The notes under the pieces were generated by a model, which did no database searches, had not been told where the DNA came from, and worked only from the letters and a program-made list of their open reading frames with translations. From NCBI GenBank assembly GCA_021812985.1, contig JAKAMG010000001.1, forward strand, positions 124,001-188,000: 64,000 nucleotides of DNA. The letters are read 5' to 3'. Source of the stretch: Bacteroidota bacterium (GTDB taxonomy: Bacteria > Bacteroidota > Ignavibacteria > Kryptoniales > JAKASW01). Shown piece after piece: positions 37,401 to 46,160 of this stretch. A program made the position numbers and the translations under genes. Every line of letters begins with the position of its first letter. Positions within the stretch are counted from its first letter, which is position 1.

Positions 37401-38104
37401 TCAATATGAAGCACGGTCAGGTTTCATATGAGGTCCCCTTTGGAGCGGTCGAGGTTGGAAAGGGAGAGATAGCGGGCGCGGCGGGTGAGCGCTACACGAC
37501 CCCCTGCAGTGAGGTACATCCTCGAGGGATACAAAACTGGATCGGTGCCAGCGGCTCAGGCTTTGGCGTCACGCTTAGCTCCTCCGTCGCCGCCGCCGAC
37601 TGGATAGATCCTACCGACACTTCGACTTCCTATCCGATACTACAGCCCATACTTCTCGCGTCGAGGCGGAGCTGTCATCCGGAAGGAAACGAGTACCTCC
37701 AGACGGGGGATCACTATTATCACTTCTCGCTCACCTCGCACCAGCCCGGCTGGATCAACGGGGCTAATTTCGGGTGTGAGGCGAATGAGACACTCAAGGC
37801 CGTTTGGGCCGACCACCGCTTTGCCGACGCGTCGCTTCCCGAATCGATGAGTTTCTTCCACACCGACGAGCCCAACGTCCTCGTATCGACTGTGAAAAAG
37901 GCGGAGGACAGGAATGATGTTGTCGCGAGGATTGTCGACCTCGAAGGGAAAGACCGAACAGTCACCTTTTCCTCGTTCAAGCCGATACGCGTGGCGACGG
38001 AAACGAACCTGATCGAATCGGAGAAGGGTCCCCTTCCGGTTGTTGGCGGAAAAGTGACGATTCGGCTGGGCCATAATTCCATAGAGACATTTGAATTTAA
38101 ATGA
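34427..38104 (+). CDS. Glycoside hydrolase family 38 (alpha-mannosidase-like)
   Basis: A 1225-residue secreted enzyme. A basic N-terminal extension precedes a hydrophobic signal segment ending near AMAQ (about residue 70). A GH38 catalytic domain covers about 380-700. His390 and Asp392 (SHQDIAW) match the zinc ligands, and Asp502 (YWSEDVPGRTPQ) the nucleophile. The usual FGH after the nucleophile is VPGR here. A helical middle domain and a large C-terminal beta-sandwich follow, as in the family. The N-terminal 300 residues are an extra beta-rich part. It likely cleaves alpha-mannosides outside the cytoplasm. It overlaps the next gene by four bases (ATGA). Confidence 0.82.
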   Translation: MKSTEYSRGKISKASHCAFTNQLEERRSGTPDRSRGAAKRRRHAWPTYGRVFIVSILLLFGIGSGAMAQMKEVLELSGSTHGWFEGFEKNLGGNQFTYSTFRSDVTDGLLTRCTDGKMTIEWATENLPADWSKPEAGFVWMAAVNLTSAPAAFDVYINGVKRFVIAASTRKNWELAGIDGGKLAFTMVQTDQYGDAHGYMSLLAPTSWLRKGEAQTISITGQAQNEDTWIIVFQANDALSFLHNSVANDAWMEIRLGKSGDVLSAHLQAPVTYTGEELNYRSGADQGKIGLVGKDGQAVGEFTLPDGALNKPFELRDSHGDVFILKSLEHPGRSTSLLANSILVNTVRNENGETLITAQRSYLPRLTSDLVKLSESDLRNGRIYLMNSSHQDIAWMDSPAKCEIERDTMLLTPLLKMAQKDPGYRFDLEESLMLHEYIRRHPDEKSLVKEMLADGRISCGANYVQPYEEMYSGESLSREFYFGSKWLKDTFGYDATVYWSEDVPGRTPQMMQILSKAGVKYMMISRMEKGLYRWYSPDGSYVTMFSPGHYADAFTPLQKGFYDASGFLAANSLYFRKFYPANSERPVLPLLSDWDMSPAKDYGRLIGDWDNISERQLSDGRLEKISLPKFTIATAPEFFRALLAAGPKLKVISGERPDVWLYIHGPSHEKALTASREGDILLTEAEKFATANALADGSFRNYPAAALDKAWEAKVFPDHGWGGKHGDITDDTFRRKFDFARSEGERILAESLDELASRVRTAPEKGRPLVVFNGMNIDRTDPVSVRVRFNQGDARGIVLTDAKGKRIPTQLSGIEKYSDGTIRSATLHFVAQNVPPIGYETLYMRPEKKDVSEKPMRFTGEAETKFYRLKFGNGGLTSIYDKRLNVELVNPQKFAAGEIFTLHSEGNGAGEFADIQQPDTAGFDRTGNYDTRWRVVEDGPVYTTYEYRQPIRYAVVDERVRVYHNLKRIDFLPALLNWQGVLYREFRMALPLNMKHGQVSYEVPFGAVEVGKGEIAGAAGERYTTPCSEVHPRGIQNWIGASGSGFGVTLSSSVAAADWIDPTDTSTSYPILQPILLASRRSCHPEGNEYLQTGDHYYHFSLTSHQPGWINGANFGCEANETLKAVWADHRFADASLPESMSFFHTDEPNVLVSTVKKAEDRNDVVARIVDLEGKDRTVTFSSFKPIRVATETNLIESEKGPLPVVGGKVTIRLGHNSIETFEFK

Positions 38105-40377
38105 GAGCAGCAATGAACCGGACAAAACTTACTTGGTCTAAGAGATTTTCGTTGTCACGGGAAGGCTTCCGTAGCACCGCGGCCCTTCTCATACTCCTAT
38201 CTCTCAACGTTACCGGCTCGGCCGGGGCTCAGGGACTCGTAGAGAAAAGACTTCAATCTCTCACAGTAGATCCCTCCGGTGAAGTCCGCACGGAAAAGGG
38301 GGACTGGCTGCTTGGTAAGTCTCATGCTCATGCGGAAATATTCAGGAGCGCCGATGGCCGGGGACTACTGATGACAAACGGGCTGATTTCACGAAGTTTC
38401 CGGCTCGTCCCGTACATGGGCTGCTTCTCGTTCAGGAATCTCGTTACCGGAGAGGAGTTCGTCCGGGCGATTGAGCCGGAGGCCGAAGTGGAGATTGACG
38501 GCAGGAACTACAGTATCGGCGGAGTGACCGGACAATTTGAATACGCGTACCTGCAGAAGGATTGGCTCGATAAATTCTGCGCAGATTCATCTGCGTTCCA
38601 TCTCACTGATTTCAAAGTGAATGATATCATGCCGAGATTTCCCTGGGAGCCGGTTCGGTGGGCGCCTGACAAGGAATGGCCTCCGAAGGGAAAGGAGATA
38701 ACTTTTGATTTCGCTTCCCCACGCGGAGAACTTTCGGGTGTCACCGTTGAGGTCCATTATGAGATGTATGACAATATTCCGCTGATGTCAAAGTGGATCA
38801 CGGTTAGGAATATGACGGGGCGCGACATCCGCCTGGATTCATTCAAGAGCGAAGTCATCGCCGCGGTCGAGAACGGGAATTCCACTCAGCCCGATGGGCA
38901 TCTGGCCATACCGCACATTCTGGTCGAGAGCGATTACGCTTTTGGCGGGATGGATGCGAATTCCGCGAATCACACCACCTATTGGCTTCCCGATACGCTC
39001 TACAAGACACAGGTGAACTACGGCTACATGACGCCGTGCCTTCTCGAGAGCAAACCGCCTATCGGCCCATGGTACAAAATCCGGAGGAGTGATTCGTTCG
39101 AATCGTTCCGGACGTATGAACTGCTTTATGACAGCACTGACAAGGAAAGGTGCGGGCTCGAAGAAAGAAAGATGTACCGCCTGCTTGCTCCATGGACCTC
39201 TGAGAATCCGATCTTTCTTCATCTGACTACGACGAATACCGCCGAGGTCAAGGCCGCCATTGACCAATGCGCGAATGTCGGTTTCGAGATGGTAATACTC
39301 AGCTTCGGCAGCGGGCTGAACATGGAAGACACGAGCGCGGCAAATATATCCAAGTTCAGGGATCTGGTCGACTACGCCCGCAGTAAGGGAATTGAGCTCG
39401 GCGGATATTCGCTGTTCTCAAGCAGAAGGATAGATGACTCGGACGATGTTATCAATCCTAAAACGGGCAAACCGGGGGGCGCGATTTTCGGAAACGCACC
39501 TTGCCTCGGAAGCAGGTGGGGACTCGGATATCTCGCGAGGCTGAAGACGTTCATTACCAGGACCGGATTCCGGGTTCTCGAAAATGACGGGCCGTATCCC
39601 GGCGACATCTGTGCTTCCACGACGCATCCTGGACACGAGGGGATGCTGGACTCGCAGTGGAAGCAGTGGCGCCTCGAGACCTACTTCTACGAATGGCTGA
39701 GGAAGAGGGATGTTTACCTGAACGCGCCCGATTGGTATTTCCTAGACGGGTCAAGCAAGATCGCGATGGGTTACAGAGAGACTGACTGGTCGCTTCCAAG
39801 AAAACAGCAGGTGATCATCGAGAGGCAGAACATTTACGACGGGACGTGGGAGAAGACACCATCGATGGGGTGGATGTTTGTTCCGCTTGTACAGTACGAG
39901 GGCGGAGGGGCGGCCGCGACCCTCGAGCCGCTCCATGAACATATCGGCTCATACAGGACCAGGCTCTTCCAGAATTTCTCGGCCGGGGTGCAGGCTTGCT
40001 ACCGTGGACCGAGGCTTTATGACACCCCGTCGACTGAGGCAATGGTTAAGAAAGTGGTCGCATGGTACAAGAGGCACCGCGATATTCTGAACTCGGACAT
40101 AATACATCTCCGCCGCCCGGACGGACGGGACTGGGACGGAATTCTTCATGTCAATCCGGCGCTGAAAGAGAAAGGCCTCGCCGTCATTTATAACCCGCTT
40201 GGGAAATCGATCAGGCGAACTATCAGGTTACCCCTTTACTACACCGGGCTAACCAGCGTCGCGAGGATTCGCGTCGGGGATGGACCTGCGAAGAGTTTCC
40301 AGCTCGACCGCCATTACTCCGTCGAGGTCAACATCGCGATACCTGCGCGGGGGCACACTTGGCTTGTCGTTGAGTGA
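38101..40377 (+). CDS. Predicted secreted glycosidase, alpha-galactosidase-like
   Basis: A 758-residue protein with a signal peptide (ends near AGAQ, about residue 44). An N-terminal beta-sandwich is followed by a TIM-barrel-like region (about 370-640). A candidate catalytic Asp lies in LENDGPYPGD. A C-terminal all-beta domain ends IPARGHTWLVVE, as in GH36-type enzymes. I could not place it firmly in one GH family. Its start overlaps the GH38 stop (ATGA), so the two are translationally coupled and probably act on the same glycan. Confidence 0.6.
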   Translation: MRAAMNRTKLTWSKRFSLSREGFRSTAALLILLSLNVTGSAGAQGLVEKRLQSLTVDPSGEVRTEKGDWLLGKSHAHAEIFRSADGRGLLMTNGLISRSFRLVPYMGCFSFRNLVTGEEFVRAIEPEAEVEIDGRNYSIGGVTGQFEYAYLQKDWLDKFCADSSAFHLTDFKVNDIMPRFPWEPVRWAPDKEWPPKGKEITFDFASPRGELSGVTVEVHYEMYDNIPLMSKWITVRNMTGRDIRLDSFKSEVIAAVENGNSTQPDGHLAIPHILVESDYAFGGMDANSANHTTYWLPDTLYKTQVNYGYMTPCLLESKPPIGPWYKIRRSDSFESFRTYELLYDSTDKERCGLEERKMYRLLAPWTSENPIFLHLTTTNTAEVKAAIDQCANVGFEMVILSFGSGLNMEDTSAANISKFRDLVDYARSKGIELGGYSLFSSRRIDDSDDVINPKTGKPGGAIFGNAPCLGSRWGLGYLARLKTFITRTGFRVLENDGPYPGDICASTTHPGHEGMLDSQWKQWRLETYFYEWLRKRDVYLNAPDWYFLDGSSKIAMGYRETDWSLPRKQQVIIERQNIYDGTWEKTPSMGWMFVPLVQYEGGGAAATLEPLHEHIGSYRTRLFQNFSAGVQACYRGPRLYDTPSTEAMVKKVVAWYKRHRDILNSDIIHLRRPDGRDWDGILHVNPALKEKGLAVIYNPLGKSIRRTIRLPLYYTGLTSVARIRVGDGPAKSFQLDRHYSVEVNIAIPARGHTWLVVE

Positions 40378-40467
40378 TGATCCGGGCGCTCACGAAATCC
40401 GGGAATGGGGATAGTTGGCTGCGGCACTCAACACTCTTCCGCTTAGAGAGGTAAGCCGGATACCGCG

Positions 40468-40677
40468 TCACTCAACTATCTTGTAGATGCCGTCCTCAAT
40501 CCTTACGAGATTCCTGTGGGCGCCTTTCCTAGAAACCTCGCACCTGAAGCTCCCATCGGCCACGTCCGGATGTTTATCGAGGTACTCCCCCCATTTCACG
40601 AAGCTTCCCTCGAGGACAAGGAATTTCCGTCCGTCATTCGTAACGTAAACGTTCCCGTTTGTCGTGTCTTCGCTCAA
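40468..40677 (-). CDS. Small hypothetical protein
   Basis: About 69 residues, acidic and soluble, with no recognised domain. Text such as NVYVTNDGRKFLVLEGSFVKWGEYL looks like a small beta protein. A TTG at 40677 preceded by GGGAGG (8-base spacing) is the best start; the ATG eight codons upstream lies before the ribosome site. It is convergent with the glycosidase gene. Confidence 0.55.
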   Translation of the reverse strand: MSEDTTNGNVYVTNDGRKFLVLEGSFVKWGEYLDKHPDVADGSFRCEVSRKGAHRNLVRIEDGIYKIVE

Positions 40678-41154
40678 ATGTAATACCTCCCTTCTGTACA
40701 AGATTTCGGAACTATTAGCAAGAACTTAAGAGCGGCGATGGGAATCATATCGGCCGGCATCGAGGGCGTTATGCACTTCCCCAGCGCAGGCCGCATTCAT
40801 CCGGGATCTCTTTCCTCTTCAGCCGGCCGCAAATCGCCCGTTGTTTATTTCGGTTGATAGGTTTAGATTGTCGCGCCAGATTTGCCCTTTGAAATCTTCA
40901 GGGCTGCTGAAGAGGGCAAAGGTGAGCTCAGGCAAATATCCTGTCTCGCATCGAGGGGCTGAAATCAAAAGCGGGCGTCCTCCCATTAGTTCCGGTCCCT
41001 TCAGCGGGCAGAAATGTTCCCGCAGCCATAAAGAGCGTCTTCTTTTTTGAATTTCTGAGCCGGTCCGCTCAGGTTGCCGCAGTGTGTATTCGTTCCGGCA
41101 ACGGCGCCCCGGCCACGTCTTTTTTTTGACTGTACTCAGGGAGATGTCTCTACC
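40678..41154. other. Intergenic region with a long stem-loop
   Basis: About 475 bp between a minus-strand small gene and the hybrid kinase. TTTGCCCT (40881-40888) pairs with AGGGCAAA (40913-40920), and the nested CTTCAG (40896-40901) pairs with CTGAAG (40907-40912), leaving a 7-base bulge on one side. It may be a structured leader or small RNA. No known riboswitch class fits. Confidence 0.45.
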
Positions 41155-43839
41155 ATGACATTGCGGCGTTTGATACAGATAACCTCCTTCGCCGGTATGG
41201 CGCTCGTTGGTTTCTCCCTCCTCTACGTCTCAATTCACATCTTTAGCAGCGCCTGGACAAAATCAAATTCAAGCGACCTTTCAGTCCTCTCCCAGACAGA
41301 GGCACTGGCAATATCCAACACCATCTCCACGAGGATTCAAAAGGCGGAGCTCATTTCACTCCTGTTGAATGGATCCTCCAATGTCAGCCCTGCAATCGAA
41401 GGCGAAATCAATTCACATCTCTTTGGACGAAGAACTTTCGGTACTGACAAGGGGATGTTTGTCACCGACGGGGATGGAACAGTGGTTTACTCCGCGCCGG
41501 CTACATCGCTCTCGCCGCGGTTCATGAGGGTCAGCCGGGAAGCTACACTTGAACTGGGAAGGCGGATGTATGAGAAGGGAGACTCCGCATTTGTCGCCTC
41601 ACTCGACAGCGAGAACTACATGGTTGTGGTTGTCCCACGCCGTTCACAGGGGAGCAAATACGCCGGTGCGGTCGGGCTCATAGTCGACGTATCGCGCGCG
41701 CTTTCCGGCGTAAGGATTCGCACGGGGAGTATTTACGGTTGCAGCGTGGTCATATATGATTCCACCGGTAAGCAACTTTCAAAAGCAGAAGGGAACTCGC
41801 CGAGGTTAAGCCGGAGAGATCTCGCAGGACTCTTCTCCACATACAAGATCGGGAGCAGGATACAAGAGCTTGATGGAACCATCCATTCGGTGGCGGAAAT
41901 ACCGTGGCTGAACTGGTATGTCATTGCGACCGAGCCGCTTTCCAATTTAACGGGTGACGTAAAGAAGCTCGAGATGTATGGAGCCGGCCTGGGGGCGGTT
42001 GGTCTGATCTTCGCACTCGTGCTTTCATTCTTTGTCTCGTCCGTTGCCACTAAGCCTCTGACCGGCCTCACACGAGCCGTTTCCAGTGTCGGTGAAATGA
42101 ATGGCGTCGCGGTCACGCCGGCCGGCACAAAGGAGCTCAGGGCACTGATCGTGACATTCAACGAGATGAGGGCACGCATCGAGAGGGATATACAGGAACT
42201 GCAAAAGCTGAACAGGCTCGGAAGGCTCGTGCTCACCAACATCACGACCGAGAGTTTCATGGACAGGATTGCCGATGCCGTGTGTGACCTTATGAGCGCC
42301 GAGAAGTGCCGCATCTTTACATTTGACTCCACGGACGGCAATCTGGTCCTGCGCGGAATATCGGGGGGAGACGACAAGAAAAGAGGGATGCATTTTTCTG
42401 TAGACTCAGGTTTGACCGGGCGCATATTTCGGACGGCGGAACCAGTCTTCACGAATGCCTACCGGGAGCAGGAGTATGTCCATGAGGCAGGGGTGAAAGG
42501 TGGCGCGCGCAATTTCATCGGAGCCCCGCTGTTGGATGGAGGCAAGGTGACCGGCGTTGTCGCGGCGATCAACGGCGCCGAAGGGAAGGCATGGAACGAC
42601 AGGGACCTTCAGCTTCTCTCGGCGCTTACTAACGAGATCGCGGTCGCCATACAAAACCACCTTCTCGTCGAACGGCTCGACAGTGAACTCAGCAGGGTCA
42701 AGCAGCTTCAGGCCGAACTTGTCCAATCCGAGAAACTCGCCACCCTGGGACAGCTTATTTCGGGAATCGCGCACGAACTGAACAATCCTCTCGGAGTGGT
42801 CATGGGTTTTTCTGAGATGGCGGTCAGGCAAAATGTGGAGCCGAGGATTGCCGGATATCTGGAAAAGGTGTATCAGAGCGCGAAGAGGGCTTCTGCGGTG
42901 GTGCAGAATTTTCTGAAGTTTGCCAGGAAGCATGAGACGGCTCTTGGGAACGTCCGGCTTAACGACGTGGCCGAGAGCGTCATCAGGCTGATGGAACACC
43001 AATTCAAAGTACAGGGAGTCGCCATATCGCTCGATTCCGAGGCCGGACTCCCTCAAGTTATGGGTGACTTCCAGGAATTGCAGCAGGTATTCGTCAACTT
43101 ACTCACAAACGCTCTCCAGTCTCTCGAGGGGAGGGAAAAGGGAAGTGTCAGCATCCGCCTGGCCTGTTCGGCCGGCAACGTTTTCGCCACCGTAACCGAC
43201 AACGGTGCCGGAATACCGGAAAACATTATCGGAAGGATATTTGACCCGTTCTTCACTACGAAGCCGATCGGAAAAGGGACTGGGCTGGGGCTCAGCATGT
43301 GCTACGAAATCATAAAGGAACATCACAACGGCAGCATCAAGGTGGTAAGCGAATACGGAAAGGGGACCACGTTCAAGATACTGATACCATCGGCACCGAA
43401 ATCTGTCGGGGAGCTGAGGGACGGCATGATCCTAGAAGACTCGGGTCTCATTAGGGGAAGGGTCCTTGTCGTGGACGACGAGGAGATGATGCGCCAGCTA
43501 ATCGCCGAGGCGCTTCATTCGGCAGGGTGCGAGGTTGTTGTCGCTGAAGACGGGATCAACGCTCTCGAAAAGCTCGCGGCGTTCCAGCCTGACGTCGTTC
43601 TTTCTGACCTTTTGATGCCGGGCATGAACGGGAGGGAGTTGTACGAACGCAGCATCGCGGTGTCTGACCGTTATGCCGGCCGATTCATTTTTATAACCGG
43701 CGACACAGCGAGCGAAGGATTCCGCGATTTCCTGGTACAGTCGAACGCGGAGGTTGTCACCAAGCCGTTCGATGTGGCCAACCTGACGAGCCTGATTGGC
43801 CGGAAAATCAGTGAGGTCGAGCAAAAGCGGGGAGTCTGA
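41155..43839 (+). CDS. Hybrid sensor histidine kinase with GAF and receiver domains
   Basis: An 894-residue protein starting at ATG 41155 (AGGGAG at 41138-41143). TM1 is near 10-30, followed by a periplasmic Cache-like sensor (about 45-265), TM2 near 280-302, HAMP, and a GAF domain (about 355-510). The kinase core has His540 (HELNNPLG), DNGAGI and GTGLGL. A C-terminal receiver has Asp818 (LSDLLMPGMNG). It should autophosphorylate and pass phosphate to its own receiver, then to an unlinked partner. No output domain or regulator gene is adjacent. The signal is unknown. Confidence 0.9.
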   Translation: MTLRRLIQITSFAGMALVGFSLLYVSIHIFSSAWTKSNSSDLSVLSQTEALAISNTISTRIQKAELISLLLNGSSNVSPAIEGEINSHLFGRRTFGTDKGMFVTDGDGTVVYSAPATSLSPRFMRVSREATLELGRRMYEKGDSAFVASLDSENYMVVVVPRRSQGSKYAGAVGLIVDVSRALSGVRIRTGSIYGCSVVIYDSTGKQLSKAEGNSPRLSRRDLAGLFSTYKIGSRIQELDGTIHSVAEIPWLNWYVIATEPLSNLTGDVKKLEMYGAGLGAVGLIFALVLSFFVSSVATKPLTGLTRAVSSVGEMNGVAVTPAGTKELRALIVTFNEMRARIERDIQELQKLNRLGRLVLTNITTESFMDRIADAVCDLMSAEKCRIFTFDSTDGNLVLRGISGGDDKKRGMHFSVDSGLTGRIFRTAEPVFTNAYREQEYVHEAGVKGGARNFIGAPLLDGGKVTGVVAAINGAEGKAWNDRDLQLLSALTNEIAVAIQNHLLVERLDSELSRVKQLQAELVQSEKLATLGQLISGIAHELNNPLGVVMGFSEMAVRQNVEPRIAGYLEKVYQSAKRASAVVQNFLKFARKHETALGNVRLNDVAESVIRLMEHQFKVQGVAISLDSEAGLPQVMGDFQELQQVFVNLLTNALQSLEGREKGSVSIRLACSAGNVFATVTDNGAGIPENIIGRIFDPFFTTKPIGKGTGLGLSMCYEIIKEHHNGSIKVVSEYGKGTTFKILIPSAPKSVGELRDGMILEDSGLIRGRVLVVDDEEMMRQLIAEALHSAGCEVVVAEDGINALEKLAAFQPDVVLSDLLMPGMNGRELYERSIAVSDRYAGRFIFITGDTASEGFRDFLVQSNAEVVTKPFDVANLTSLIGRKISEVEQKRGV

Positions 43840-43867
43840 GAGAGTACTTGTCCCGCCGTCGGGAAGG

Positions 43868-44851
43868 TCACGCGGTCCGAACGGTGCGCATGCGGTTGTA
43901 GTAGCCGGTCAGCCAGGAGTTCGACCACCCGAAAAGAGTCGTGTCGCGGACTATCCTTGTGATGTCCTGTCTCGTGATCTTCGCCTCGCTCAGCACTACG
44001 TTGATATTGTTTCGGCTGACTGCGATAGTCCTGACCGCAAAGAGAAGCGGCCACATGCAGGCGAGTCTTATCCCATGAAGCCACGAGGGGATGTTCCTGA
44101 TGTAGTCGAGCCCGTACTGCAGATGTGACTCTGCCTTGTCGGCCAGTCGGTCGATCATCCTAAGGATTTGAACCGTGTTGTCCGCGGCGAGAAGGCTGTC
44201 TCGCGTCAATCCAAGCGGTTCATAGAAAGAGCGCGGGACGTACACCCATCCTCTTTCATAATCTTTGCGGAGTCCTCTCATAATGTTCACGGTCTGGAGT
44301 GCCAGTCCGAAGTGCCGGGATAGCGGGAGGAGCTTCTCTTTCCGTTCCATGATGGAAGGGAAGTACCACGCGAAAATGTCTGTAAGGAGGTAGCCGACTC
44401 GTCCCGCCACCTGGTGCATATAGTCGTCCATCTCCTCCTCATTGTTGACCTCCGGTCCCTTCTCCTGCCAGCGTGCCATGCCCAGGGAAGTTTCATTGAC
44501 GTGAGTCGTGATGATTTCCTGAACCGGCTGGGGAAACCTGCGGAGCTCCAGGAGGAGCTCGTCTGCATGCTGGGCAACGTAGACCTCCGGGTCGTTGTGG
44601 TCGAGGCCGACGATCTCTGTGGTGAGCGAAGAAACAGGCATGTAATCCTCGAGCACCCTTGCCCACATACGGAGAAGTCGTGCCTTGTTGCCGGCCGGGA
44701 GAGACTCATTGTCTTCAAGACAGTCAGAGACTCTGAAGAGGAGGTAGGCTGTGGTTACCACTTCGCGCAGACTCGCAGGAAGTCTCTCTATCGAGAGCGC
44801 AAAAGTTCGGCTTACTGTGCGCAACATATCGTTGGGGTGCATGTAGCTCAT
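43868..44851 (-). CDS. Squalene/phytoene synthase-like protein
   Basis: A 327-residue member of the trans-isoprenyl head-to-head synthase fold. The first Asp-rich motif DCLED (43-47) is intact. In the second, the normal RDxxED reads RGLRKD (192-197): the first Asp is Gly193 and only Asp197 remains. ERGWVYVP follows, as in the family. Loss of one Mg-binding Asp may change activity or mark a divergent subfamily. The product could be squalene, a hopanoid or a carotenoid precursor; no other terpenoid gene is near. It is convergent with the hybrid kinase, 28 bp apart. Confidence 0.82.
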   Translation of the reverse strand: MSYMHPNDMLRTVSRTFALSIERLPASLREVVTTAYLLFRVSDCLEDNESLPAGNKARLLRMWARVLEDYMPVSSLTTEIVGLDHNDPEVYVAQHADELLLELRRFPQPVQEIITTHVNETSLGMARWQEKGPEVNNEEEMDDYMHQVAGRVGYLLTDIFAWYFPSIMERKEKLLPLSRHFGLALQTVNIMRGLRKDYERGWVYVPRSFYEPLGLTRDSLLAADNTVQILRMIDRLADKAESHLQYGLDYIRNIPSWLHGIRLACMWPLLFAVRTIAVSRNNINVVLSEAKITRQDITRIVRDTTLFGWSNSWLTGYYNRMRTVRTA

Positions 44852-45570
44852 CTTCTCTGTCTTTTTATGAGAAACCTTAGCGGCTTCTTCGGGTATGTCC
44901 TTTGGATCTCCATCAAATTCCGTTCAACCGCATCATACCGGCAAAATCTTTGTTTAATATAACACTTGGTACCTAACCAAGCTTTCTTTAGGTCGACTGA
45001 GATCGCGGCTCCAGCGGGTGAAGCCATTGCCAGTACGGAGGCACGATTATCTGGAGAGTCACGGAAGTGTTTCATTTCCCATCACTCCAATTCAGGAACA
45101 ATTGTGAAATCGTCGAGACGTTCCAGAAACGTAACGTCAGGCTACCATTTTGTAATCGGTCACCCTTTTCATCGGCGAAATTAGACGAAAAGGTGTAGGT
45201 TTTTACGGCACGAGTATTGTCACTATAAAAGGGTATTGATTACCGCGAATAGGCGGTAGTAGTTCTCGCAAAATTTGTTATCACGCTTGACAATGACTCC
45301 CGGGGCGTCTAAATTGACCTCAGTTTGGAGACATGCCAGCGCACCATCGGTACGGTAGAGTAGTTTATTCTGTAGGTTTGCTCGATTTTTGTGCAGGAAT
45401 GCCGATACTAAGAGCGAGTATCGGGCAGGTGGCTTAGTTAAGTTTAAGCTGTGCCTTTTGGGTGTGTTAGTAGCGGGTGTCTTCAATGGCAGCGGAGAGC
45501 GGTTGAGCGTCGCTTCGATCTTACCTTCGAAGCGAAAAAAGGCATTAAATAAAAATGGAGGAACCAAAAT
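44852..45570. other. Long intergenic leader upstream of the fibre operon
   Basis: About 720 bp with no convincing gene. CCGATACT (45402-45409) pairs with AGTATCGG (45417-45424) around a 7-base loop, and a weaker GCTTA/TAAGC pair follows. An open frame at 45389-45574 overlaps the next start and has no domain. The promoter for the DUF4402 operon should lie here. Confidence 0.45.
45205..45221 (+). promoter_or_regulatory. Possible sigma-54-type promoter
   Basis: ACGGCACGAGTATTGTC resembles the -24/-12 consensus YTGGCACGRNNNTTGCW. The -24 GG and GCACG are intact with correct spacing, but the -12 element is TTGT instead of TTGC. It would give a leader of about 340 bases before the fibre operon. 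Confidence 0.25.
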
Positions 45571-46098
45571 ATGAAGAACCTAGTAGTGGCGTTCGTGTTG
45601 GTTGCGGGCCTTGTGGCCTCGGCCTACGCTGACGGCAACAGCAAGCGGAATGCGACAAGCCAGATAACCGTCAACGCGGCGATCCAGAGAGGCCTGAGCA
45701 TGAATGTAGTCGGGACAAATGGCGACCTCAACACTGGTAATGCCACTTTGGATTTTGGCACGATAACGTTGAGCGGCTCAAACACAAGTGCAACGATTGC
45801 GCCTGCCAGCGGCGTGACATTGCACATTGTTGGAAACGACAACGACAACCTCACGTTCACAGTCCCTGCGAGCGTCTCGTTGAGTGGGCCTGGTGCAGCG
45901 CTCACGTTCACTCCTAACGTTCTGGGAAGCCAGACGAGCACGGGTGGAAGTCAGCTGTCGACCTCGGGCGAATCAGCCGATGGTAACGGAAACTACTACA
46001 TCTTCGTCGGCGGCGCGTTGAACAACATCCCCGCCACGCAGGCGACCGGAAGCTACAGCGGTCAGTTCAACATCGTCGTGAGCGACAATAGCCTTTGA
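45571..46098 (+). CDS. DUF4402-like fibre subunit 1
   Basis: A 175-residue exported protein with a signal peptide ending near AYA (residue 20). The mature part is an all-beta DUF4402-type domain. It has DFGTITLSG after the first strand, many Ser/Thr/Gly, and the C-terminal family pattern ATGSYSGQFNIVVS. GGAGGAACC precedes the ATG. It starts a tight run of four related small genes followed by a chaperone and an usher-like gene, so it is probably a pilus or surface-fibre subunit. The role is inference from context. Confidence 0.82.
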   Translation: MKNLVVAFVLVAGLVASAYADGNSKRNATSQITVNAAIQRGLSMNVVGTNGDLNTGNATLDFGTITLSGSNTSATIAPASGVTLHIVGNDNDNLTFTVPASVSLSGPGAALTFTPNVLGSQTSTGGSQLSTSGESADGNGNYYIFVGGALNNIPATQATGSYSGQFNIVVSDNSL

Positions 46099-46160
46099 TT
46101 TTTCGAGGTTAGAAATTGGCTATTAGAACAGTCGAAGTTCTAAAAGGGAATAGAAAGTAT

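Noticed and set aside
40881-40970. Riboswitch (glycine, cobalamin or c-di-GMP type)
   Set aside because: Short stretches such as CTCAGGCAAA and AGGGCAAA recall these classes, but the conserved cores and spacing do not fit, and the downstream gene is a kinase.
45389-45574. 61-codon open frame before fibre subunit 1
   Set aside because: Overlaps the next start and contains the leader hairpin; no domain.
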